A stretch of 14,459 nucleotides of DNA from NCBI GenBank assembly GCA_016932895.1, contig JAFGCA010000602.1, positions 1 through 14,459 on the forward strand, written 5' to 3'. Position 1 is the stretch's first letter, and each line of letters begins with the position of its first letter. The notes under the pieces are model-generated. The model searched no databases, was not told where the DNA came from, and worked only from the letters and a program-made list of their open reading frames with translations. Position numbers and translations under genes: made by a program. Shown piece by piece: positions 1-7,649 of the stretch. This stretch comes from Sedimentisphaerales bacterium (GTDB lineage Bacteria; Planctomycetota; Phycisphaerae; Sedimentisphaerales; SG8-4).

Positions 1-140
1 AAGTGGCCGCCGGGAAGGTGCGCAGCGATTACGGCCAAACGCCGATCTGCATCATCGGCAGGGAATGTCTGGTCGCCAACAAAAGGGCGCTGGGCCGGCG
101 GCGGGACCTGGCCGACCTGGAAGCGATCGGCGAACTTTGA
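1..140 (+). CDS. 3' end of a probable nucleotidyltransferase-family protein (partial)
   Basis: The frame is open from the window edge (first full codon at 3) and ends at TGA 138-140, giving 45 visible residues. The tail contains ANKRALGRRRDLADLEA. This closely matches the C-terminal signature (I/V..E.LIANKRA.GR.KDLADLEAL) that I associate with DUF6036-type nucleotidyltransferase-fold proteins, which are often small stand-alone or toxin-antitoxin-like enzymes. The catalytic part lies outside the window, so activity cannot be judged. It runs in the same direction as rplS but is separated from it by about 150 bases holding a separate promoter, so it is probably not co-transcribed with the ribosomal gene. 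The coding frame is convincing; the family name is a motif-based inference. Confidence 0.6.
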   Translation, partial: VAAGKVRSDYGQTPICIIGRECLVANKRALGRRRDLADLEAIGEL

Positions 141-208
141 CGCCCCCGTCCGGAGCGCAGCCGGAATTCCCCTCGGGGTTTCAGGCGACAAATTTGCGAA
201 AAAAGTGC

Positions 209-237
209 TTGCTACAGGGGGCATGCACAGGTATCCT
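209..237 (+). promoter_or_regulatory. Candidate sigma-70-type promoter for rplS
   Basis: TTGCTA (209-214) and TATCCT (232-237) are separated by 17 bp. Each hexamer matches the housekeeping consensus at 4 of 6 positions. Transcription would start near 244 and leave a leader of about 44 nt before the GTG start of rplS. Prediction by eye only. Confidence 0.5.
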
Positions 238-287
238 ACAAGTTTTCGTGTATGTGCACAGAACGTCTGTCGCAAGGAGATGGATCA

Positions 288-656
288 GTGAAAACTGCAA
301 TACTTGATTTCGTGGAGAGCCCGAGCCTGAAGAAGGAGACGCCGCATTTTGAAATCGGCGACACGGTGGATGTTCACTGCCGGATTCAGGAGGGCGACAA
401 GACCCGGACGCAGATTTTTACCGGTACGGTAATTGCGCGCAAGGGCCGGGGCATCAACGAGAGTTTTACCGTCCGACGGATGGTCGGCAACGAAGGTGTG
501 GAGCGGGTTTTTCCGATTAACTCGCCGAACGTTTTGGATATCCGGCCGACCCGGAGCGGCAAGGCCCGCCGGGCCAAGCTGTACTACCTGCGGGGCCGAA
601 CGGGCAAGGCCGTCAGGCTGGCCCAGCGCCACAGCGAGCATACCGTATCGAGGTAG
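288..656 (+). CDS. rplS: 50S ribosomal protein L19
   Basis: Large-subunit ribosomal protein of 122 residues, within the family's usual 110-130. Recognised by the GDTV motif (24-27), GVERVFPINSP (70-80) and the basic C-terminal signature RRAKLYYLRGRTGKA (94-108). The start is GTG 288, because AAGGAG at 274-279 sits 8 nt upstream. An in-frame ATG at 252 would add 12 residues that do not look like L19 and has no comparable ribosome-binding site. In many bacteria rplS closes the rpsP-rimM-trmD-rplS operon; here an unrelated gene end lies upstream and rplS appears to have its own promoter at 209-237 and its own terminator at 706-732. Identity is certain. Confidence 0.97.
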   Translation: MKTAILDFVESPSLKKETPHFEIGDTVDVHCRIQEGDKTRTQIFTGTVIARKGRGINESFTVRRMVGNEGVERVFPINSPNVLDIRPTRSGKARRAKLYYLRGRTGKAVRLAQRHSEHTVSR

Positions 657-705
657 TCGCGCTGCCGGTCGGAGGGGCCGAACCGCGATATCTGGCAGAT
701 TTTTC

Positions 706-732
706 AAGCCGCAGCGGATTGCGGCTTTTTTT
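706..732 (+). terminator. Intrinsic terminator downstream of rplS
   Basis: A perfect 8-bp stem AAGCCGCA (706-713) / TGCGGCTT (720-727) with a 6-nt loop is followed immediately by five more T residues (728-732). It lies 50 bases after the rplS stop codon and before the yraN-like gene, so it should end or attenuate the rplS transcript. Confidence 0.85.
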
Positions 733-795
733 CTATTGGGCCGGCGTGCGTGTGGAACGCCGGAATTGTGCCAGGAAAGTGCGGGGCCGCGCGCG

Positions 796-1185
796 ATGTT
801 TCCGAGCCGTCGCAGATTGTTGGGAGATCGAGCCCGACTGGGCCGTTGGGGCGAGAGACGCTGCGAACGATTCCTCAGGAAAAAGGGCCTGCGGACGCTG
901 GCCCGCAACTACTTCTGCCGGTCGGGCGAGCTGGACTTGGTCATGGTGGATGCCGACGGGACGATGGTCTTCGTTGAGGTCCGCTCGCGTGCGGACGAAA
1001 CCTTCGCCCCCGCCGAGGACACCATCACACCGGCCAAAAGACAACGCCTGATTCGGGCCGCCCGGTACTTCCTCGCCGCCCACCAGATCGAAGATCGCCC
1101 GCTCCGCTTCGACATTGTTACCGTGATCCTCGGGCCTCGTGGCTCCCCGCAAATCCGGCATTATGAGGGTGCTTTTGTGCCGTGA
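796..1185 (+). CDS. YraN/UPF0102 family nuclease-like protein
   Basis: 129 residues, close to the usual ~120 of the UPF0102 (YraN) family, which has a restriction-endonuclease-like fold and no firmly settled cellular role. Visible family features are the N-terminal LGRWGE segment (15-20), RNYFCRSGELDLV (37-49) with the GExDL acidic motif, FVEVRSR (59-65), and a conserved lysine after the TPA turn (K81). E45/D47, E61 and K81 would form the PD-(D/E)xK-like set. Position shortly after rplS fits the common rplS...rnhB-yraN neighbourhood, but no rnhB is seen. I chose the ATG at 796 because upstream in-frame codons do not look like the family. Its ribosome-binding site is poor (the nearest AGGA is about 20 nt away), so an upstream TTG around 766 cannot be excluded. 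Confidence 0.88.
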   Translation: MFPSRRRLLGDRARLGRWGERRCERFLRKKGLRTLARNYFCRSGELDLVMVDADGTMVFVEVRSRADETFAPAEDTITPAKRQRLIRAARYFLAAHQIEDRPLRFDIVTVILGPRGSPQIRHYEGAFVP

Positions 1186-1229
1186 AACCTCCGACGTAAA
1201 TCAGGGCAACTCTTGGACGCGGATGTGAT

Positions 1230-2462
1230 ATGGGTAGAATGAGACGGAGTGGTGCTGTGGTTCTGCTGATGTCCGTCCTTCTTGCGGCCGGTTGCAGTTC
1301 GGTACGGGACGGCCCTGCCGGGGCGCCGCGAGTTCTGGCAGAGTTCCCGTTTTACCCCAACACCGGCTGGATCCTGTTGCCAGTCACATTCGAAGGCCAG
1401 CAGTACCCGTTCGTTTTGGACACGGGATGCACGCGTACCATCTTCGACGACTCTTTCAAGGATCGGCTCGGCAAGCGGTTTCTTTGGCCCAGGAAGAGCA
1501 GGGCGGCCGATGGAAAACGTTTCACGGTCGAGTATTTTCATGCCCCCGAGGCGTTCGTCGGCCCCCTGAAGATGGGCCCCGACGGCCTGATCCTGGCTGC
1601 CGACGTTACGCGGATCAGTCTGGATTCGCAGATCAGAATTCATGGTATCGTGGGGATGGATTTCCTCAAGCATTACGTAGTGCAGGTTGACCCTGACCGG
1701 GGATCTGTGACTTTCTTGCGAAGTCAAAGGGGGGCTGCTCGTTCGCAATGGGGTAAGCAGATTCGCATGAGACGAAAGTTTCGCTCTTCGGTTCCCTGCG
1801 TCAAGGGGCAGATCAATGGCATCAGGGAGACGTTTCTGGTGGATACCGGCTGCACCGGCTTGTTGTCCGGAAGCCTCAAGAGGAGCGTGTTCGAGAAGAT
1901 CCGGTCGGGGTCTCACAGTGTCAAGTATCGCAGCGTCACCGCCAACATGGCGCAGGCGGCTGTGCCAAGATCGGGGTCTGTCGTTTTCCCGGACACGCTG
2001 TCGCTGGACGGGGTCGTGTTCCGGGACACCGCCTTTCGCGAAGGGCACGATTCGCTGTTGGGCCTGCCTTTCTTCTCCGGTCATATCGTCACGTTTGATT
2101 TTCCCAACGACAGGTTGTACCTGAGGCCGGCGCAGAATCGGGAGGCATGGGGAGGCGGCGAGTTTCGATTGGCCCATCTCGGTTTCAGCTTCTCTCGCCG
2201 GCGCGGGGGCCTGTCCGTCAGCGCCGTTGACTCCGACGGAATCGCGTATCGCAAGGGCGTACGCCAGGACGATCTTCTCGTGAAGGTCCATGGCCGGGGC
2301 GTGTCCGGGGCCACCCCGATTGGATTCCTCAAGTCCGTACTGCAGCACGGCAAGAGTGAAGGCGATGCTGCCGCTACGCTGACATTCAGACGAGGGGATG
2401 TTGTACGGGATGTTTCCTTCATCCGGAGCGATTTGATGCCCAAGGAGCGCGAAGCGGACTGA
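1230..2462 (+). CDS. Lipoprotein aspartyl protease with two DTG half-sites and a C-terminal PDZ domain
   Basis: 410 residues. The N-terminus is a lipoprotein signal (basic start, hydrophobic core, LLAAGC with the lipidated Cys at 22), so the protein should be membrane-anchored and face the periplasm or outside. Two retropepsin-like lobes follow. Lobe 1 has VLDTGCT (D64-T65-G66) and the closing strand GMDFLKHYVVQVD (142-154). Lobe 2 has LVDTGCT (D205-T206-G207) and GLPFFSGHIVTFDF (278-291). The two lobes look like an internal duplication forming both halves of one active site. A PDZ-like domain spans about 325-398, including GIAYRKGVRQDDLLVKV (337-353). Cys follows DTG in both lobes, where Ala or Ser is usual. 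Start ATG 1230 or 1239; neither has a clear ribosome-binding site and both keep the lipobox. Substrate unknown. Confidence 0.85.
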   Translation: MGRMRRSGAVVLLMSVLLAAGCSSVRDGPAGAPRVLAEFPFYPNTGWILLPVTFEGQQYPFVLDTGCTRTIFDDSFKDRLGKRFLWPRKSRAADGKRFTVEYFHAPEAFVGPLKMGPDGLILAADVTRISLDSQIRIHGIVGMDFLKHYVVQVDPDRGSVTFLRSQRGAARSQWGKQIRMRRKFRSSVPCVKGQINGIRETFLVDTGCTGLLSGSLKRSVFEKIRSGSHSVKYRSVTANMAQAAVPRSGSVVFPDTLSLDGVVFRDTAFREGHDSLLGLPFFSGHIVTFDFPNDRLYLRPAQNREAWGGGEFRLAHLGFSFSRRRGGLSVSAVDSDGIAYRKGVRQDDLLVKVHGRGVSGATPIGFLKSVLQHGKSEGDAAATLTFRRGDVVRDVSFIRSDLMPKEREAD

Positions 2463-2520
2463 CGCATGTCTTCATGCGCCTCGGCGTCGCAGGTGAAATC
2501 GTCGTACCGGTGCCGTCGCG

Positions 2521-2550
2521 GTCAGGGAATTGCCGCTCCCCTGACTTTAC
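2521..2550 (+). terminator. Possible weak terminator after the aspartyl protease gene
   Basis: A 7-bp stem GTCAGGG (2521-2527) / CCCTGAC (2539-2545) with an 11-nt loop is followed by a short T-rich tail (TTTACCTT). The stem is perfect but the T-run is short, so termination may be partial. It sits between the protease stop (2462) and the tatD promoter. Confidence 0.4.
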
Positions 2551-2559
2551 CTTGGAGAT

Positions 2560-2588
2560 TTGAAATCCTGGCTTGGGTGGAGTATGCT
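2560..2588 (+). promoter_or_regulatory. Candidate sigma-70-type promoter for tatD
   Basis: TTGAAA (2560-2565) and TATGCT (2583-2588) have a 17-bp spacer. The predicted start near 2595 gives a leader of about 90 nt before the tatD ATG. Its position just downstream of a terminator-like hairpin supports tatD being a separate transcription unit. Confidence 0.55.
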
Positions 2589-2683
2589 GAAGGCGCACGT
2601 GTGCAAGCACGACAAGAGCGCCACGGTCACGTAAATGGTCCTTTGCCCTCATTTCGAGGCGTACTAAGAGAATTGAGACGCAC

Positions 2684-3463
2684 ATGAAACTGATTGATAC
2701 GCATTGTCATTTGACGTTTGAGCCGCTGGCGGATGATGTGCCGGGCGTGGTGGATCGCAGCCGGGCCGCCGGTGTGAGCGGGTGGATTACGGTCGGAACG
2801 AGCGTCGAGGACAGCCGGCGGGCGGTGGCGCTGGCGGAGCGTTACGAGGGCATGTATGCGACCGTTGGCGTTCATCCCCACGACGCCCGACTGGTCGACG
2901 ACGCCATGCTGGCGGAATTGGAGGTTGTTGGGCGGGCGGGCAAGGTGGTGGCCATCGGCGAAACGGGCCTGGATTACCACTACAACTTCTCTGCCCCGGA
3001 AGAGCAGAAGCGGGTGTTTGCGGCGCACCTGGCGCTGGCGGCGGCGCTGGATCTGCCGGTTGTGATCCACTGTCGCGAGGCGTTTGACGATACGATAGCC
3101 ATCCTCGACCGCGTGGCGGCTCTGAAGGGAGTTGTCTTCCATTGTTTCGGCGGTACGGCCGAGCAGGCCAAGCTCGTGCTGGAGAGGGGGTATTTCATCT
3201 CGTTTACAGGTGTGGTGACCTTCAAGAACGCCCACAAAACTCGGGAAGTGGCAAAGGTCGTCCCTTTGGACAGGCTGATGGTCGAGACCGATTGCCCGTA
3301 CATGTCGCCCGAGCCCGTGCGCAGACAGAAGCCCAACGAGCCCGCCTTGATGGCGCATACCGCCGGTTTCCTGGCTGCCTTGAAAGGCCGAAATCCCGAG
3401 GATTTCGCGAGAGAAACGACGAAGACGGCGGGGACGTTTTTCTCGCTGGAGCCAAGCGCCTGA
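2684..3463 (+). CDS. TatD family metal-dependent hydrolase/DNase
   Basis: 259 residues, the normal length for TatD-family (amidohydrolase-fold) enzymes, which are two-metal nucleases implicated in DNA repair, RNA quality control and D-Tyr-tRNA processing. The metal-ligand set is complete: DTHCH (H7, H9), GETGLDYH (E93), VIHCRE (H129), FHCFGG (H153) and ETDCPY (D203). GVHPHDA (62-68) and the C-terminal P-x-x-R-R-x-x-x-N-E-P segment (211-220) are also typical. Probably cytoplasmic, since no signal peptide is visible. The ATG at 2684 begins exactly at the conserved MKLIDTHCH; the ribosome-binding site is weak (GAGA/TTGAG upstream). I give no exact orthologue symbol because several TatD/YcfH/YjjV paralogues are hard to separate. 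The family assignment is secure. Confidence 0.93.
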   Translation: MKLIDTHCHLTFEPLADDVPGVVDRSRAAGVSGWITVGTSVEDSRRAVALAERYEGMYATVGVHPHDARLVDDAMLAELEVVGRAGKVVAIGETGLDYHYNFSAPEEQKRVFAAHLALAAALDLPVVIHCREAFDDTIAILDRVAALKGVVFHCFGGTAEQAKLVLERGYFISFTGVVTFKNAHKTREVAKVVPLDRLMVETDCPYMSPEPVRRQKPNEPALMAHTAGFLAALKGRNPEDFARETTKTAGTFFSLEPSA

Positions 3464-3528
3464 GCGGGGCGACGCGAGGCTGATACCTCACCCTGTTTGC
3501 AACCCTATATATCGGACCGGTGTCCTTT

Positions 3529-3556
3529 TTGGCCAAGTGTCTAATTGCTTTAGAAT
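3529..3556 (+). promoter_or_regulatory. Possible secondary upstream promoter for dnaG
   Basis: TTGGCC (3529-3534) and TAGAAT (3551-3556) with a 16-bp spacer lie about 70 bases upstream of the better promoter at 3598-3626. The surrounding 3480-3630 stretch is clearly more AT-rich than the flanking genes, as expected for a promoter region. Confidence 0.3.
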
Positions 3557-3597
3557 CAGCTTTTTCAGTGCTGTAAAATGGGTTTCTGACGGTCGGT

Positions 3598-3626
3598 TTG
3601 ACTTTTTCATTTCTCGGGCCTATATT
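3598..3626 (+). promoter_or_regulatory. Strong candidate sigma-70-type promoter for dnaG(-rpoD)
   Basis: TTGACT (3598-3603) and TATATT (3621-3626) have a 17-bp spacer and each match consensus at 5 of 6 positions, the best match in the window. Transcription would start near 3633, leaving about 105 nt of leader before the dnaG ATG. Confidence 0.7.
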
Positions 3627-3739
3627 TAGTAGCTGAGCTTCTTTTCGGAGGCCGGAGTGGAGCACGATTCGAGCTTTGCGGGGGTGACTGACTTCCGTTG
3701 AAGGTGTCTCTTTTTTGGGAAGGACTTGCATAGCAACTT

Positions 3740-5527
3740 ATGCCAGGGGTATACGATTACGCCACCATAAACCAGGTGCAACAGGCCAATGACATCGTGG
3801 ACGTGGTAAGCGAGCACGTCAGCCTCAAGAAGAAGGGGCGCGAGATGGTGGGTCTGTGTCCCTTTCACGAAGACCACCGGCCGAGCATGAATGTGAGTCC
3901 GACCAAGCAGATTTTCAAATGCTTCGCCTGTGGTCTGGGCGGTGACGTGCTCAAGTTTGTGCAGATGCGCGAGAATTTGACGTTTCCGCAGGCCGTGGAA
4001 CGACTTGCCGAGCGTGCGGGTATTCAACTCAAGTCAGTCAGGCGGGCCGCACCGCCGCAGGACGGTGAATCCTCCAATGTCGATCCGAATGCCCTGGCCA
4101 GATTGAATGCCTGGGCCGTGAAGTTCTTCCAGAAGTCCCTGAACGACCCGGAAAAAGGCAAACACGCCCGGGATTACCTGACGCAACGGGGTATTTCCGC
4201 TGAGAGCATAGAGAAATGGCGCCTCGGGTTGGCGCCGAACCAGGTGGATGCGTTGGCCCGAGCGGCCCGGGCGCGGAATATCCCGGCCGAGTTGAGTCAG
4301 CAGGGCGGCTTGGTCACCGGGCCCGGTCAGGACAAGTTCTCCAATCGGCTGATGTTTCCGATCACGGACGTGACCGGAAGGGTTTGTGGTTTCGGGGGAC
4401 GCACGCTGAACGACACGGGGGCCAAGTACATCAACTCTCCGACTACGCCTCTGTTCGACAAAAGCCATACCTTGTACGGCCTGGAGCAGTCTCGGCACTC
4501 GATCGTTTCCGGCGGCACAGCGATTGTCGTCGAGGGCTACACGGACGTGATTATGGCCCATCAGGTCGGCTGTTCGAATGTGGTGGCGGCGCTGGGGACG
4601 AGTTTTACCACGGGGCACGGGCGGATGTTGCGCCGGTACGCCCGGAAGGTTGTCCTGGTGTTCGACAGCGATACGGCCGGGATGGCCGCGGCCAACCGGG
4701 CGCTGGAGGTGTGTCTGGCCCAGCGGCTGGATATTGAGCTGGCCTTCGTTCCGGACGGAAAGGACCCGTGCGATTTTCTGCTTTCGGATGGCAAGAAAGG
4801 CTTCGATCGTATCCTCGAACAGGCCACCGACGTTTTGCAGTTCAAGTGGGACCGGCTCAAGGCCAGCTTCCGGACCGACGACTCGCTGGCGGGGCGCCGG
4901 GCGGCCCTGGACGAGTTTCTGCAGGCGGTCGCGACCGGTCTGAAGTCACAGAATCTGCCCGTTCTCGAAAGCGGGCTTCTGGTGAACAAGGTCAGCCGGA
5001 TTGTTGGCCTCAGTCCGAGAGAGATCAATGGTGATCTGAGCCGGAGGATGCAGAGGCTGACGAGATCGACCGTTGAGGAACGGCCGGCCGGGGAAGATCT
5101 CGATTGGGGCCAGGGTCTCTACGCCGTAGCCCAGCGGGAGGTCCTCGAGGTACTGCTTAATGAGCCTGGGCTGTATCATTCCGTCGGAGAAGAGATCACG
5201 GCCGAGCTGTTTGACGTGCCGGTCCTTCGGGAGATTGCCTCCACATTATTGGACTTGATTCGCTCGGACGAGGATTATTCGATCGGCGTACTCTTGGCGC
5301 GAACGGAGTCGGTTCCGGTAAGCAACTGCCTGATGGAACTGCATACCGTCGGAGAACGCAAAGGCAACTACGAATCGCGCCTGGTGGATTCATTGAAGGT
5401 CCTGCACCGTCGCTGCGCCCGCGGGAAGACGGTTCAGACCGATAGAACGCAGACAGATGATAATGTTGTGGAGCCCCCGAAGAAATCGGTGCAGCGGCGA
5501 AACCCGTACAGTATCGGCCTGACGTAA
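3740..5527 (+). CDS. dnaG: DNA primase
   Basis: 595 residues, a normal primase length; makes the RNA primers for replication. The N-terminal CHC2 zinc finger is complete (C40, H43, C61, C64, with LCPFH and FKCFACG). The catalytic core includes FSNRLMFPI (200-208), GFGGRTL (217-223) and the Toprim motifs: VEGYTDV (E265, D269) and VFDSDTAG (D309, D311), followed by PDGKDPCDFL (338-347). The C-terminal part (about 440-570) fits the helicase-interacting domain, which is always poorly conserved. The start ATG 3740 suits the family N-terminus, but its ribosome-binding site is poor: GGAAGGA ends about 15 nt upstream. Followed by rpoD 158 bases downstream, the classical macromolecular-synthesis pairing; rpsU is not upstream. 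Confidence 0.98.
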   Translation: MPGVYDYATINQVQQANDIVDVVSEHVSLKKKGREMVGLCPFHEDHRPSMNVSPTKQIFKCFACGLGGDVLKFVQMRENLTFPQAVERLAERAGIQLKSVRRAAPPQDGESSNVDPNALARLNAWAVKFFQKSLNDPEKGKHARDYLTQRGISAESIEKWRLGLAPNQVDALARAARARNIPAELSQQGGLVTGPGQDKFSNRLMFPITDVTGRVCGFGGRTLNDTGAKYINSPTTPLFDKSHTLYGLEQSRHSIVSGGTAIVVEGYTDVIMAHQVGCSNVVAALGTSFTTGHGRMLRRYARKVVLVFDSDTAGMAAANRALEVCLAQRLDIELAFVPDGKDPCDFLLSDGKKGFDRILEQATDVLQFKWDRLKASFRTDDSLAGRRAALDEFLQAVATGLKSQNLPVLESGLLVNKVSRIVGLSPREINGDLSRRMQRLTRSTVEERPAGEDLDWGQGLYAVAQREVLEVLLNEPGLYHSVGEEITAELFDVPVLREIASTLLDLIRSDEDYSIGVLLARTESVPVSNCLMELHTVGERKGNYESRLVDSLKVLHRRCARGKTVQTDRTQTDDNVVEPPKKSVQRRNPYSIGLT

Positions 5528-5685
5528 GGGCACAAAGCGTGATAAATCCCTGTAAGATGAACAATTGCGCGAAGAATCCCGTACATCGGGTGAATCCGGA
5601 GACAAGACAAAAGGCAGGGCCATTCTGAGCCGACAGAGGTAGTGACCTCCCGGTTTGGCAATTTAGCTTTAGCGGAGTCTGTATT

Positions 5686-7488
5686 GTGGCGAAAAAGGTA
5701 AGGAAGTCGAAAAAGGCAACGGACATGAATCAGACGGACATAAAAGAAACGGACCAGACGATCGAAGAGACGGTGTCCAGCGTAACTACGCCGGAAACCG
5801 AGAAGTTGATTAAGAACCTGACGGCCCGGGGCAAGAAGCACGGATTCCTCACCTATGAGGAGATGAACGAAACCTTGCCGGACAATGCGGTCAGTCCCAG
5901 CCGACTCGAACGATTTCTGGGCGCGCTGGATGAGATGGGAATTCGTCTGATCGACGAGAACGACGCGGACGCCCGGAATCTGCGCAAGGGAGACGAGGAT
6001 TTCGAGGAGGATACCGAGACTCTCGACGAAGGGGATACGAGCAAGGACGCCGAGTCCGAGGGTGAGGATGTGGCTCTCGAGAGGGCTCTTGCCGAGGGGG
6101 CGGCGTCGCGTCGCATCGACGATCCCATCCGAATGTATCTGACGCAAATGGGTCAGATTCCCCTGCTGGCCCGCAAGGACGAGATCTCGCTGGCGCGAAA
6201 GATCGAGCTGGCCCGCATGGCCTTTCGGCGTAAGATGCTCCAGTGTGATTACTGCGCCCGCAACGCCATGGAGCTGTTGCAGCAGGTGTATGATGGCTCA
6301 ATGTCGTTCGACCGGACGATCAAGACGGGAACCACGCCGCTCACGACCAAGGGGGTCATCAGGAAACGGATGGTTGCGAACCTGAAAACGGTCTCGCAAC
6401 TGCTCGACATCGACCAAACGCTCTACAAGAAGATGGGGGCAAACGGCGAAAAGGAGCCGAGCCAGGCCGACGCCAAGCAGTTGCGGCGAAACCGTCGCAA
6501 GATTGCGACGCTTCTGGAAGAGTTGAGCCTGCGCACGAGCCGCATCCAGCCGATGAAAGCCAAGCTGTACGGCATCTGTGAGAAGATGCGCCAGCTTGAA
6601 AAGACGATTGCGGCCGGCGTCAACGAGATCATGACGCTTGAAGATATCGACACCGCCAGGCAGGAGTTGGCTGGCTTGCAGGAACTGGTGCTGGATACGC
6701 CCGATCAACTGGAGAAGAAACTGCGCGCGATCGAACGCGTGTTCGGGCAGTACGAGGAAGCCAAGCGCACGCTTTCCAGCGCCAACCTTCGGCTGGTCGT
6801 TTCCATCGCCAAAAAGTACCGCAACCGGGGTTTGAGCTTTCTCGATCTGATCCAGGAAGGCAACACCGGCCTGATGCGGGCGGTGGACAAGTACGAATAC
6901 CGCCGCGGATACAAGTTCAGCACGTACGCCACCTGGTGGATTCGCCAGGCCATCACCCGGGCCATCGCCGATCATGCCCGGACCATTCGTATTCCGGTCC
7001 ACATGATCGAGACGATGAGCCGTATTCGCAGCGCCTCCAAGGTGCTGCACCAGGAGCTGGGGCGCGAGCCGACGATCGAAGAGATCGCCACCGAAGTCGA
7101 TATGACCGTCCAGGAGACGCGCCGGGTCCTCAATATTTCCAAGCATCCGATCAGCCTGGACCGGCCCATCGGCGACAGCGAGGATTCGTATTTCGGCGAT
7201 TTCATCGAGGACGACGACATCGATTCGCCCGTTGCGTCGGCCACGCAGGAGATGCTCAAAGAGCGGATCGACCTGGTGCTCAAGACGCTCTCGTATCGCG
7301 AGCGTGAGATCATCAAGCTCCGCTACGGCATCGGAGACGGCTACACCTACACGCTGGAAGAGGTGGGGCGGATCTTCAAGGTGACCCGCGAGCGCGTTCG
7401 GCAGGTGGAGGCCAAGGCCATCCGCAAGCTGCAGCACCCGGTCCGGGCCCGCAAGCTCGAAGGATTCCTCGACCACAAATCAGCGTAG
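5686..7488 (+). CDS. rpoD: Housekeeping RNA polymerase sigma factor (sigma-70/RpoD)
   Basis: 600 residues with every region of a primary sigma factor. Region 1.1-like helices lie at about 38-92, then an acidic linker (101-128). Region 1.2 has [16 protein letters not shown] (146-161). The non-conserved region spans about 180-350. Regions 2.1-2.4 contain [18 protein letters not shown] (366-383), [19 protein letters not shown] (387-405) and the promoter-melting aromatics of [16 protein letters not shown] (411-426). Region 3 lies at about 435-490. Region 4 has [14 protein letters not shown] (535-548) and the -35-binding helix [17 protein letters not shown] (566-582). The presence of 1.1 and full length argue against an alternative sigma. 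GTG 5686 is the start: GGAG at 5674-5677 is 8 nt upstream and the product begins with a lysine-rich stretch. Sits 158 bases after dnaG, so probably shares its transcript. Confidence 0.98.
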   Translation: MAKKVRKSKKATDMNQTDIKETDQTIEETVSSVTTPETEKLIKNLTARGKKHGFLTYEEMNETLPDNAVSPSRLERFLGALDEMGIRLIDENDADARNLRKGDEDFEEDTETLDEGDTSKDAESEGEDVALERALAEGAASRRIDDPIRMYLTQMGQIPLLARKDEISLARKIELARMAFRRKMLQCDYCARNAMELLQQVYDGSMSFDRTIKTGTTPLTTKGVIRKRMVANLKTVSQLLDIDQTLYKKMGANGEKEPSQADAKQLRRNRRKIATLLEELSLRTSRIQPMKAKLYGICEKMRQLEKTIAAGVNEIMTLEDIDTARQELAGLQELVLDTPDQLEKKLRAIERVFGQYEEAKRTLSSANLRLVVSIAKKYRNRGLSFLDLIQEGNTGLMRAVDKYEYRRGYKFSTYATWWIRQAITRAIADHARTIRIPVHMIETMSRIRSASKVLHQELGREPTIEEIATEVDMTVQETRRVLNISKHPISLDRPIGDSEDSYFGDFIEDDDIDSPVASATQEMLKERIDLVLKTLSYREREIIKLRYGIGDGYTYTLEEVGRIFKVTRERVRQVEAKAIRKLQHPVRARKLEGFLDHKSA

Positions 7489-7510
7489 TTCAGCCCTACG
7501 GAAGACTCAG

Positions 7511-7545
7511 CGGCCGGAGGATTCATGTCCTTCGGCCGTCTTTCT
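7511..7545 (+). terminator. Intrinsic terminator after rpoD
   Basis: An 11-bp stem (7511-7521 with 7528-7538, one G-T pair) and a 6-nt loop are followed by TCTTTCT. It begins 22 bases after the rpoD stop codon. It ends the dnaG-rpoD unit before the convergent minus-strand gene. Confidence 0.85.
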
Positions 7546-7570
7546 GCGCGCTGATTGGCGCCGGCCAAGC

Positions 7571-7613
7571 GGAAAAGAACCAGGGCTCGCGATTCGCTGG
7601 GAACCGCGAGCCC
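7571..7613 (-). terminator. Intrinsic terminator for the minus-strand exported-protein gene
   Basis: A perfect 9-bp stem GGGCTCGCG (7583-7591) / CGCGAGCCC (7605-7613) has a 13-nt loop, extended by CCA/TGG pairs with one bulge. Read on the minus strand it is followed by GGTTCTTTTCC. It lies 36 bases past the stop codon of the large minus-strand gene. A T-rich stretch also follows on the plus strand (7624-7633), so it may act in both directions and back up the rpoD terminator. Confidence 0.7.
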
Positions 7614-7649
7614 TTGGTTGACGCTTCTTTTTGTCGGACGACTTCTGGC

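Noticed and set aside
145..185. Possible terminator before rplS (CCGG...CCGG and CCCCTCGGGG)
   Set aside because: Stems are only 4 bp, one with a 2-nt loop, and no real T-run follows.
1213..1240. TTGGAC and TAGAAT with a 16-bp spacer as a promoter for the protease gene
   Set aside because: The -10 overlaps both candidate start codons, so the transcript would begin inside the signal peptide; the next Met would remove its basic residues.
1161..2348. A 395-codon open frame on the minus strand
   Set aside because: Antisense to the aspartyl protease gene, whose motifs, lipobox and length are convincing; the minus frame shows none.
2466..2687. A 73-codon open frame on the plus strand
   Set aside because: It covers the probable terminator and promoter between the protease and tatD, overlaps the tatD start, and has no ribosome-binding site or family resemblance.
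5570..5600. Hairpin CCCG/CGGG between dnaG and rpoD
   Set aside because: A 4-bp stem without a T-run; not convincing as a terminator or processing site.
6298..7476. A 392-codon open frame on the minus strand
   Set aside because: Antisense to rpoD, which is unambiguous.
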